11,661 nucleotides of DNA from VGBK01 sp964548475 (GTDB taxonomy: Bacteria > Actinomycetota > Acidimicrobiia > Spongiisociales > UBA11373). The position numbers were made by a program, and so were the translations under genes. Numbering within the stretch: position 1 is the first letter of the stretch; every line of letters begins with the position of its first letter. The DNA is taken from positions 1-11,661 of the forward strand of contig CAZJRF010000059.1 of NCBI GenBank assembly GCA_964548475.1, read 5' to 3'. Shown here in pieces: positions 1-5,813 of this stretch. Under the pieces are notes generated by a model. That model had not been told where the DNA came from and did not search any database. It saw only the letters and a list, made by a program, of their open reading frames with translations.

Positions 1-692
1 TCCTCTACTTCGTCGTCTTCCGGGACACCGCCACCCCCGTGGAGAGCGGGGACGTAGGAGCCACCCTCATCACCGGGGCCGGCCAACCGGGTGACTACGG
101 GTTGTACCGCTACGTCACCACCGGCTACCAGACGACCGATGCGCTGGCCGGCGGCCGCCACGACTACCCGGCCGAGACCTACATGACCATCCAGCCGGGA
201 GGATGCGGCGCGCTGGTGCGCTGGCAGGCCCTGGAAGAACGGTGGGAGGAGTGGGACTTCTGCGCCGATGGCAGCCTGGCCACCCGCCGCACCTACAACG
301 AATGGTTCCAGATCGGCAACCTCGATGTGTGGACGTGCTCGCCGCCGGTGCCCACCCGGGGTAGTCCCGGCGAGGCAGGCACCGGCACCTGCCTCCGCGC
401 GGCCAGCGGCAACGCGGAGGCCGCCGAGGACACCCTCCGCTACGAGACAATCGGGTACGAGACCCTCACGGTGGACGGCGAGCAGGTGGAGACGCTGCAC
501 GTCCGGGCGACCAGCACCGGCAGCGGGGGGACGGTAATGACCCGCACCATCGACGCCTGGACCCTTGCCGGCACCCACCTGATCGTGCGTCAGACGGTCG
601 AGAGCACCAGCGCCACCCAGAGCCGGCTCGGCAAGGTCAACGCCTACGAGGAGTACGAGCTGAACCTGTTTTCGCTGCTCCCCTCTTCCTGA
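1..692 (+). CDS. Exported/envelope protein of unknown function, 5'-truncated
   Basis: The frame is open from the first complete codon (position 3) to a TGA at 690-692, giving about 229 residues. The true start lies left of the window. The GTG at 39 is in frame, but I see no ribosome binding site for it, and the coding stretch before it (LYFVVFRDTATP) reads like the end of a membrane anchor or signal segment. The remainder has no obvious membrane segment and is rich in Thr, Gly, Tyr and Trp. It contains four cysteines (in GGCG, DFCADG, VWTCSP and GTCL) that could form two disulfides, consistent with a folded domain outside the membrane. The motif GGRHDYPAETYMTI followed by GCG resembles a family I recall from Acidimicrobiia-type genomes, with no known role. 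No function can be assigned. Confidence 0.7.
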   Translation, partial: LYFVVFRDTATPVESGDVGATLITGAGQPGDYGLYRYVTTGYQTTDALAGGRHDYPAETYMTIQPGGCGALVRWQALEERWEEWDFCADGSLATRRTYNEWFQIGNLDVWTCSPPVPTRGSPGEAGTGTCLRAASGNAEAAEDTLRYETIGYETLTVDGEQVETLHVRATSTGSGGTVMTRTIDAWTLAGTHLIVRQTVESTSATQSRLGKVNAYEEYELNLFSLLPSS

Positions 693-771
693 CCCACCGG
701 CGCTCCGGCGGCCTCCGGGGACTTCTGCCAAGTTCGGTAGACGGGTCGCCTAAGGCGGGGGTCGTGTCCCT

Positions 772-790
772 ATGCGCCCGATGGGGGCAT
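772..790. other. Imperfect inverted repeat upstream of the ABC exporter operon
   Basis: The arms ATGCGCCC (772-779) and GGGGGCAT (783-790) flank a 3-base loop and pair at 7 of 8 positions. The repeat lies just upstream of the candidate -10 box at 795-800, so it could be an operator or the remains of a terminator for the preceding gene. There is no T tract. In GC-rich DNA, short repeats like this arise by chance. Confidence 0.25.
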
Positions 791-794
791 GGAG

Positions 795-800
795 TAGTGT
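795..800 (+). promoter_or_regulatory. Candidate -10 box (TAGTGT) of the ABC exporter operon
   Basis: TAGTGT fits the TAnnnT pattern of actinobacterial -10 boxes and lies 36 bases before the GTG start at 831, which would give a leader of about 24 bases. No convincing -35 box is visible at the right distance. Similar boxes precede other plus-strand genes here (TAGACT before 3999, TACCAT before 11245). Confidence 0.3.
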
Positions 801-830
801 CGAAAGGTTGGACGACCGGCAGGAGGAGAG

Positions 831-1694
831 GTGACCGAAGCCGCCATCCGGGTGCAGGACGTCCGTTTCTCCTACGGGCAGGTCGAGGCCCTGCGGGGCA
901 TCAGCTTCGAGGTAGCCCCCGGCGAGATCCTCGGCTTCCTGGGACCCAACGGGGCGGGCAAGTCCACCACCATCAAGATCCTCACCGGGCAACTGCCCCT
1001 CAAGCAGGGCCGGGCCCAGGTGCTCGGCATCGACGTGGCCGCGGACGACCCCGCGCTGCAGGCTCAGATCGGGGTCTGCTTCGAGGAGAAGAACCTCTAC
1101 GAGCTGATGTCGGGGCGGGAGAACCTGCGCTTCTTCGCCCGGCTGTTCGGCATGCCCGGCGCCGACGTGGACGGCCTGCTCCACAAGGTGGGCCTGGCCG
1201 ACCGGGCCCGGGACCCGGTCGCCAAGTACTCCAAGGGCATGCGTCAGCGCCTGATGATGGCCCGGGCTCTGGTCAACACCCCCCGGGTGCTGTTCCTCGA
1301 CGAGCCCACCGACGGCCTGGACCCGGTGTCCTCACGGGCCATCCGCACCCTCATCAAGGAAGAGGCGGCCCGGGGGGCGGCGGTGCTGCTCACCACCCAC
1401 GACATGTTCGAAGCCGACGACCTCTCCGACCGGGTGGCGTTCATCAACGAGGGGCGCCTCCACGCCGTGGACACCCCCGAGAGCCTGAAGCTGCAGCACG
1501 GGCGGCGGGCGGTGAAGGTACGGCTGCGCCGGGGGGAGGAGGTGGATGAGCAGTCGGTGCTTCTGGACGCGGCCGACGCCGGCGAGCGGCTGGCCGATGC
1601 GCTCCGCTCCCCGGGCTTGATGACCATCCACACCGAAGAGGCCACCCTGGAGAGCATCTTCATCGAGATGACGGGCAGGGGTCTGGGCGGATGA
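831..1694 (+). CDS. ABC-2 type exporter ATP-binding subunit (DrrA/NatA/CcmA-like)
   Basis: This 287-residue cytoplasmic ATPase would drive export through the two permeases encoded next. The nucleotide-binding motifs are in order: Walker A GPNGAGKST (38-46), signature YSKGMRQRL (133-141), Walker B VLFLDEP (153-159), D-loop GLDP (162-165) and switch His190. The signature motif has SKGM where LSGGQ is usual, which is common in the ABC-2 exporter ATPases. The Q-loop position reads FEEKNLY (84-90), with Glu instead of Gln. The C-terminal tail, about 220-287 and containing LESIFIEMTGR, is the short regulatory extension seen in drug and sodium exporter ATPases. The GTG start is supported by AGGAGG at 821-826, 4 bases upstream. 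The stop overlaps the next start (ATGA), so the genes are translationally coupled. The substrate cannot be deduced. Confidence 0.95.
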   Translation: MTEAAIRVQDVRFSYGQVEALRGISFEVAPGEILGFLGPNGAGKSTTIKILTGQLPLKQGRAQVLGIDVAADDPALQAQIGVCFEEKNLYELMSGRENLRFFARLFGMPGADVDGLLHKVGLADRARDPVAKYSKGMRQRLMMARALVNTPRVLFLDEPTDGLDPVSSRAIRTLIKEEAARGAAVLLTTHDMFEADDLSDRVAFINEGRLHAVDTPESLKLQHGRRAVKVRLRRGEEVDEQSVLLDAADAGERLADALRSPGLMTIHTEEATLESIFIEMTGRGLGG

Positions 1695-2866
1695 GCCAGC
1701 CGGTCTCGCGCGCGGCCATCGTCTGGGCCATCGTCCGCAAGGACCTGGTCGAGTACAGCCGCGATCGCCTCTGGATCCTCCTCACCATCCTGGTGCTGGT
1801 AATGGTGACCACCCTCTTCTGGGTGCTGCCCGATGAGGTGGACGAGTCGCTCCTGCTCGGGGTCTCCGGCCTCGACGACCCGGTGGGGAGTCTGGGCCCG
1901 GCCGCGGCGGAGGGGGGCCTGGTGGTGATGCCTTTCCCCTCGGCCGACGACCTCCGTCGGGTGGTGGCCGGCGAGGCCGAAGCCTGGTGGACCGGGGAGG
2001 GTACGGTGGTGCGCGACCGGGGCTCCGACGAGTCCGTGCCGCCGGAAGCCGAGGGGGCCGACGTCGCCATCGGGATCGCCTTCCCCATCGGGTTCTTGAC
2101 GGCCGCCGCCGCCGGCGAGAGCACCGAGGTAACCGTCTACGTGGAGGGGAGCGTCCCCGCCGAGATCCGCACGGCCATGGCCGGGCTGGTGCGGGAACTG
2201 GCCTTCCAGGCGGCGGGCCGTCCTCTGCCGGTAGAGCTGCCCGCCCAACTGTTCGTGGTGCTCGGCGAAGACCGCGCGGGAAGCCAGGAGACGCCCCGCG
2301 AGGGCTTGCGCCCCGTCTTCGTCTTCATGGTCTTGATGATGGAGTTGTTCGCCATGGCGGCCCTGATCGCCAAGGAGATCCAGGAGCGCACCGTGCTGGC
2401 GGTGCTGGTCACCCCGGCCCGGGTGAGTGACGTGCTCGCCGCCAAGGGCATCGCCGGGGCGCTGAGCGGGCTCGTGCAGGTAGTAATCGTGCTGGCCGCC
2501 ATCAACTCGCTATGGCCCCATCCGGGCCTCATCATCAGCCTGCTGCTGCTGGGCTCGGTGATGGTGGCCGGCACTGCCATGCTGGCCGGCTCGGCGGGGC
2601 GCGACTTCATGTCCACCCTCTTCTGGGGGATGCTCTGCGTGGTGCCGCTGCTGATCCCGGCGATGGCCGCCCTCTTCCCCGGCACGGCCTCCGCCTGGAT
2701 CCGGGCCCTTCCCTCCTACCCGCTGGTTCGGAGTTTGGTCGACGTGCAGTTGCACGGTGCCGGCTGGGCGGAGACCCTGCCCCAGTTGGGCCTGTTGGCG
2801 GCCTGGTGCGCGGCACTCTTTGCCGCCGGCTGGCTGGTGCTACGCCGGAAAGTGCAGTCGCTATGA
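1691..2866 (+). CDS. ABC-2 type exporter permease A
   Basis: This 391-residue integral membrane protein is the first of two permeases in the operon. The N-terminal cytoplasmic helix contains VRKDLVEYSRDR. Membrane segment 1 spans about 27-46, followed by a large, probably extracytoplasmic region (about 47-205). Five more hydrophobic segments follow, at roughly 207-227, 250-274, 279-302, 310-333 and 364-386. Between segments 2 and 3 is AKEIQERTVLAVLVTP followed by AAKG, the conserved coupling-loop signature of ABC-2 permeases of the NatB/DrrB type. The ATG at 1691 overlaps the ATPase stop, and the stop at 2864-2866 overlaps the next ATG. This fixes the start and implies strict co-expression. 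One transmembrane helix plus a large loop plus five helices is the NatB-like layout, as opposed to the compact six-helix DrrB layout. The transported molecule is unknown. Confidence 0.92.
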   Translation: MSQPVSRAAIVWAIVRKDLVEYSRDRLWILLTILVLVMVTTLFWVLPDEVDESLLLGVSGLDDPVGSLGPAAAEGGLVVMPFPSADDLRRVVAGEAEAWWTGEGTVVRDRGSDESVPPEAEGADVAIGIAFPIGFLTAAAAGESTEVTVYVEGSVPAEIRTAMAGLVRELAFQAAGRPLPVELPAQLFVVLGEDRAGSQETPREGLRPVFVFMVLMMELFAMAALIAKEIQERTVLAVLVTPARVSDVLAAKGIAGALSGLVQVVIVLAAINSLWPHPGLIISLLLLGSVMVAGTAMLAGSAGRDFMSTLFWGMLCVVPLLIPAMAALFPGTASAWIRALPSYPLVRSLVDVQLHGAGWAETLPQLGLLAAWCAALFAAGWLVLRRKVQSL

Positions 2867-3927
2867 GCTTGGACCGTGTGCTCATACTGCTCCGAAAGGA
2901 CATCCGGCTGGGCCCTCGCTCGCCGCTGCTCCTCTGGGTGCTGCTTCTGCCTCTGTTGATCACCCTGGTCCTGCAGGTGGCCTTCGGCAGCCTCTTCGAC
3001 CCCGCCCCCCGCCTGGGGATCGTCGACGAGGGAACTTCCGCGGTCACCGGTGCCGCCCAGGACGTGGAAGGCATCGAGGTGGTGCTGCTCGATGCGGTGG
3101 AGACGCTGAAGCAGAAGGTGGAGGCCGACGACCTCGACGCCGGGCTGGTGCTGGCGGAAGGCTTCGACGCCGCCCTGCAGGCGGGGGAACGGCCCATCCT
3201 CGAGTTCTACGTCGGCGGCCGCAGCCTGGCCTCCACCCGCATCATCCTGGCCGTCACCACCCTCGACCTGGTCCGGCAGGCGGAGGGCCGGACGCCGCCG
3301 GTGAACGTCGAAGTGGTCGCCCTGGGTGAGGAGCCCCTGCCGATGACGGTGCGGTTGGTCCCGTTCATCGCCGGCTACGCCCTGGTGGTCGCCGCGGTGT
3401 TCCTGCCCGCCTTCATGCTGGCCGATGAGCGAGAGAAGCGGACCCTCTCCGCCCTGGCGGTCACTCCCGTGCGGCTGGGGGAGGTGGTGGTCGCCAAGGG
3501 GATCCTCGGCTTCGGGCTGGCGGTGGCCATGACCGTCGTCACCCTGTGGATCAACCGGGCGCTGACCGCCCGGCCGCTGCCCCTGTTGGCGGTGCTGGCA
3601 GTGGCCGGCCTCATGCTGGTGCAGTTGGGGCTGCTCTACGGGACCGTTTCGAAGAACATCACCGGGGTCTTCACCCTGATCAAGGGGACCGGCTTCCTGC
3701 TGCTGGGCCCCACCGTCTTCTACCTCTTCCCCAACTGGCCACAGTGGATCGCCAAGCTCTTTCCCACCTACTGGGTGATCAACCCCGTGTATGAAGTGAC
3801 CATCAACCAGGCGGAACTGGGGGCGGTGTGGGTGGAGCTCGTCATCGGCCTGGGGATGGCGGCCCTGCTGGCGGCCGTGGTGGTGATCACCACCCGGCGC
3901 CTGCGGGCTCAGCTGGCGGCCGTCTGA
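2863..3927 (+). CDS. ABC-2 type exporter permease B
   Basis: This 354-residue membrane protein has the same layout as its upstream neighbour: RKDIRLGPRSP at the N-terminus, membrane segment 1 at about 21-44, a probable extracytoplasmic region at about 45-160, then five hydrophobic segments between about 160 and 343. The loop ADEREKRTLSALAVTP followed by VAKG matches the ABC-2 signature and aligns with ERTVLAVLVTP...AAKG of permease A. The two are therefore probably diverged duplicates that pair as a heterodimer. I place the start at ATG 2863, in a 4-base overlap with the permease A stop. The frame is open 117 codons further upstream, but that stretch is antisense-like filler inside permease A. 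The tail TTRRLRAQLAAV is basic and probably cytoplasmic. The substrate is unknown. Confidence 0.92.
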   Translation: MSLDRVLILLRKDIRLGPRSPLLLWVLLLPLLITLVLQVAFGSLFDPAPRLGIVDEGTSAVTGAAQDVEGIEVVLLDAVETLKQKVEADDLDAGLVLAEGFDAALQAGERPILEFYVGGRSLASTRIILAVTTLDLVRQAEGRTPPVNVEVVALGEEPLPMTVRLVPFIAGYALVVAAVFLPAFMLADEREKRTLSALAVTPVRLGEVVVAKGILGFGLAVAMTVVTLWINRALTARPLPLLAVLAVAGLMLVQLGLLYGTVSKNITGVFTLIKGTGFLLLGPTVFYLFPNWPQWIAKLFPTYWVINPVYEVTINQAELGAVWVELVIGLGMAALLAAVVVITTRRLRAQLAAV

Positions 3928-3930
3928 CCG

Positions 3931-3946
3931 CCCGGGGTGCCCCGGG
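3931..3946 (+). terminator. Possible hairpin terminator after the ABC operon
   Basis: CCCGGGG and CCCCGGG form a perfect GC-only inverted repeat directly after the permease B stop. With a realistic 4-base loop the stem is 6 bp. Only TCTC follows, not a T tract, so termination is uncertain. The next gene on the same strand has its own candidate promoter. Confidence 0.3.
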
Positions 3947-3966
3947 TCTCCATCGGCGGGCCTCCG

Positions 3967-3972
3967 TAGACT
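3967..3972 (+). promoter_or_regulatory. Candidate -10 box (TAGACT) for the small gene at 3999
   Basis: TAGACT matches the TAnnnT actinobacterial -10 pattern and lies 32 bases before the ATG. It follows the possible terminator hairpin at 3931-3946, which suggests separate transcription of the small gene. No clear -35 box is visible. Confidence 0.3.
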
Positions 3973-3998
3973 CGGCACAGGCGACCGGGGGGAACCGG

Positions 3999-4340
3999 AT
4001 GCCACTGATCCCCGACGACGAGCTGGAAGCAGTGATCGGGTCGATGCCGGGTGGCTTCACCGTGCTGGACTTCGCCGACCGCTTCGCCGCCGAGTACCCG
4101 GCGCGCTGGGATGAGCCAACCGAACGCTACGGGCTGTACTGGTCGGGAACTCGCTACTCGGTCCTCACCTACCTGGGCAACCGGCTGAGCGGCTACTTGC
4201 GGCGCAAGGAGCCGGGCCTGCTCGAGCCGGCCCCCCGGGGCTGGAAGCCCGAGGAGAGCCGTTTTCTACGCCGGCCTACGCGCTCCGAGCGGGAGCGGTT
4301 CGGCAGTCCGTGGATGGTCGTGTACCGGCGGCACCGGTGA
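3999..4340 (+). CDS. Small basic hypothetical protein (113 aa)
   Basis: I do not recognise this family with certainty. The ATG at 3999 is preceded by a GGGGGGAA purine run (3987-3994). The frame is open further upstream, but it overlaps the ABC operon and lacks gene-like composition there. The N-terminal half (about 1-70) is mixed and acidic, with a helical pattern: a PDDELEAVIGSM helix, then GFTVLDFADRFAAEYP, then YSVLTYLGNRLSGYLRR. This could be a small helix-turn-helix or winged-helix fold in which the Tyr/Arg-rich third helix is the contact helix. The C-terminal half is strongly basic, ending VVYRRHR. There is no signal peptide or membrane segment, so it should be cytoplasmic. Nucleic-acid binding is an inference only. 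It faces the LapA-like gene convergently. Confidence 0.75.
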   Translation: MPLIPDDELEAVIGSMPGGFTVLDFADRFAAEYPARWDEPTERYGLYWSGTRYSVLTYLGNRLSGYLRRKEPGLLEPAPRGWKPEESRFLRRPTRSERERFGSPWMVVYRRHR

Positions 4341-4368
4341 CGGGCCCTGCGCCCTCACCCGGGCGTCG

Positions 4369-4388
4369 GTCGGAGAAAGACCTCCGAT
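4369..4388. terminator. Hairpin between convergent genes, possible bidirectional terminator
   Basis: TCGGAG (4370-4375) and CTCCGA (4382-4387) form a 6-bp stem with a 6-base AAAGAC loop, extended by a G-T wobble at 4369/4388. It lies in the 85-base gap between the convergent stops at 4340 and 4426, where a shared terminator is expected. There is no T tract on either side. Confidence 0.35.
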
Positions 4389-4425
4389 GGACTGCTTCCA
4401 TCCGGGCCAGGCGAGGCTGCCCGGC

Positions 4426-4873
4426 CTACTCCTCCGCTCTCTCCTGAGCCGCCCGCCGGCGCTTCAACTCTTCCTTCTCGGTGAGGATGCGGCGCCGACG
4501 GGCCCGACAGGCCCAGCCGACGATCTCATCGAGGACGACCCCGACCAGCAACGAGGCCAGCAACACGGCTATGAGCGGGGCACCGCCCTCGAAGGTCAGG
4601 AACTTGAGGGTGACCCGCTGGATGTTCTGGGCGGCGGGGATGATCACGATCACCGTCAGCAGCGTGGCCAGCACCAGTCCCCAGAAGAGACCGGTGCCCA
4701 CAAGGACCCGATGCACTTCCACCCGGGTCGCCTCCTGCTCGGGGACGAGGGGCGGTGGGCTGCGCCGGTTCCTCGACGCGAGCGGTCTTCTCCTCAACGC
4801 GAGCGGTCGCGTCCTCAACGCCCCAATCCGTCTCATCCGGCGTCGGTTCGATATCGGAATCCTGGTCGCTCAC
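4426..4873 (-). CDS. LapA-like (DUF1049) membrane protein, apparent frameshift
   Basis: The C-terminal part is a LapA/DUF1049 module: hydrophobic segment VGTGLFWGLVLATLLTVIVI, the conserved AAQNIQRVTLKFLTF hairpin region, a second hydrophobic segment APLIAVLLASLLVGVVLDEI, then a highly basic, probably cytoplasmic tail (RARRRR, KEELKRRR) ending in TAG at 4426-4428. The best start is the GTG at 4871-4873, with GAGGAGG six bases upstream. It opens an acidic leader (SDQDSDIEPTPDETDWG) with a 7-residue repeat. That frame (A) does not reach the LapA frame (B). A +1 shift, equal to one extra base near the C runs at 4741-4752, would join them into about 148 residues. The alternative start, ATG 4834-4836 in frame B, has no ribosome binding site and gives an implausible Arg-rich leader, so I prefer the frameshifted model. 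It could be a sequencing error or a true mutation. LapA proteins have an envelope role, but what they do in actinobacteria is unclear. Confidence 0.7.
4760..4819 (-). repeat. 21-bp tandem repeat encoding a 7-residue repeat in the LapA-like leader
   Basis: On the minus strand, two near-identical 21-base units (4819-4799 and 4798-4778) are followed by a partial, diverged third. In frame A they encode VEDATAR, VEEKTAR and VEEPAQP. Preservation of a multiple of three and of the acidic/basic pattern supports frame A as the translated frame here. In frame B the same bases give a monotonous Arg/Leu stretch. Confidence 0.75.
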
Positions 4874-4879
4874 GATCAT

Positions 4880-4886
4880 CCTCCTC
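4880..4886 (-). promoter_or_regulatory. Ribosome binding site GAGGAGG that decides the LapA-like start
   Basis: GAGGAGG on the minus strand lies six bases before the GTG at 4871-4873, an optimal Shine-Dalgarno placement. No such site precedes the ATG at 4836. This is the main evidence that translation begins in frame A and that the frames must later be joined. Confidence 0.7.
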
Positions 4887-4966
4887 GCTGCTGTTATCAC
4901 AATGCAGGCCGCGGAGCACGTCCATACCACCCGGGCAGCTACGGTTGACCCGCACAGGAGAAGGGC

Positions 4967-5800
4967 ATGTCGAAGACGGGCAGTGAGCGACTGACCGGCT
5001 GGCGACGGGTGGCCTTTGCCACCTGGCGCACGCCGCCAGCCGACCCCTCCATGCGCGGGCACCTGGTGCTGGATGCCGGCCCCGCCCTGGCCTACATCGA
5101 GGAGGCACGGGCCCGCGACCCCGGGCGGATCACTCTTACCCACTTGGCGGTGAAGGCAGTTGCCTGTGCCGTTGCGGCCAACCCGGCGGTCAACGTGCGG
5201 CGCCGGGGCCGCCGCCTGCTGCCCCGGGGAGGCGTGGACATCAGCCTGGTGGTCGCCTTCGACGAGGGCCGTCAGCAGGCGGCGGTGACCATCGAGGATG
5301 CTTCTGCCAAGACAGTGCCCGACATCGCGTCGGAGATCGAGGAAAGGGCCGGAAGCCTGCGTCGTTCCGGCGCCGACCGGCTGCGTCGGACTGGATGGGT
5401 CGTCGACCACTTGCCCCTGGCGATGTTGCGGGTCGGGCTGCGCTTCTTCTCCTGGCTGAGCAGCGAACGCGGAGTGGACCTGACCCGCTTCGGCTTCCCT
5501 GAGTACGGCCTGCGGGCCGGGGGATTCGGCAGCGCCCTGGTGACCTCGGTGGGCATGCTGGGCCTGGACCACGGCTTCCCCTTGCTCTCCCCGCTGACCA
5601 GGGTTCCCCTCGGGGTGCTGGTGGGCCGGGTGTACGAGCGGGCGCTGGTAGTGGACGGGCTGGTGCAGGCCCGGCCGGCCTTCGAGCTGAGCTTCGTCAT
5701 CGACCACCGCTACGTGGATGGATGGCAGCTAGGCCGCCTGGCGGAGGTGCTGCGGGACTACTTCGCCGATCCCGGAGCCTTCGACCAGACCGGACCGTGA
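4967..5800 (+). CDS. Stand-alone 2-oxoacid dehydrogenase E2-type acyltransferase domain protein
   Basis: This 277-residue protein has the chloramphenicol-acetyltransferase/E2 catalytic fold. The hallmark HRYVDG (247-252) supplies the catalytic His247, Asp251 and Gly252. The strand-loop ALVTSVGMLGLDHGF (about 190-204), followed by PLTRVPLGVLVG, matches the E2 core. An N-terminal segment with ITLTHLAVKAVACAV (about 49-65) matches the usual helix. There is no lipoyl domain, peripheral-subunit-binding domain or linker, and no E1 or E3 gene nearby, so it is not an ordinary pyruvate dehydrogenase subunit. Around 142-165 it has an inserted hydrophobic/basic helix (HLPLAMLRVGLRFFSWL) that may touch membranes. 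I recall similar lone E2-like proteins in other bacteria, with unknown acyl donors. The ATG is supported by AGGAG at 4956-4960 and a candidate -10 TACGGT at 4940-4945. It is divergent from the LapA-like gene. Confidence 0.85.
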   Translation: MSKTGSERLTGWRRVAFATWRTPPADPSMRGHLVLDAGPALAYIEEARARDPGRITLTHLAVKAVACAVAANPAVNVRRRGRRLLPRGGVDISLVVAFDEGRQQAAVTIEDASAKTVPDIASEIEERAGSLRRSGADRLRRTGWVVDHLPLAMLRVGLRFFSWLSSERGVDLTRFGFPEYGLRAGGFGSALVTSVGMLGLDHGFPLLSPLTRVPLGVLVGRVYERALVVDGLVQARPAFELSFVIDHRYVDGWQLGRLAEVLRDYFADPGAFDQTGP

Positions 5801-5813
5801 CCGACGCGGCCGG

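Noticed and set aside
2512..2862. Upstream in-frame extension of permease B
   Set aside because: It lies wholly inside permease A in another frame. The ATG at 2863 with the ATGA overlap begins the conserved permease N-terminus.
2716..4005. Long minus-strand open frame opposite permease B
   Set aside because: His/Gln/Asp-rich antisense shadow of a membrane protein; no domain and no start signal.
4526..4738. Continuation of the LapA-like leader frame beyond the frame break
   Set aside because: The translation after the break (GSASGPCGHRSLLGTGAG and onward) is shadow-like, while the other frame carries the LapA domain, so it was not called as a separate gene.
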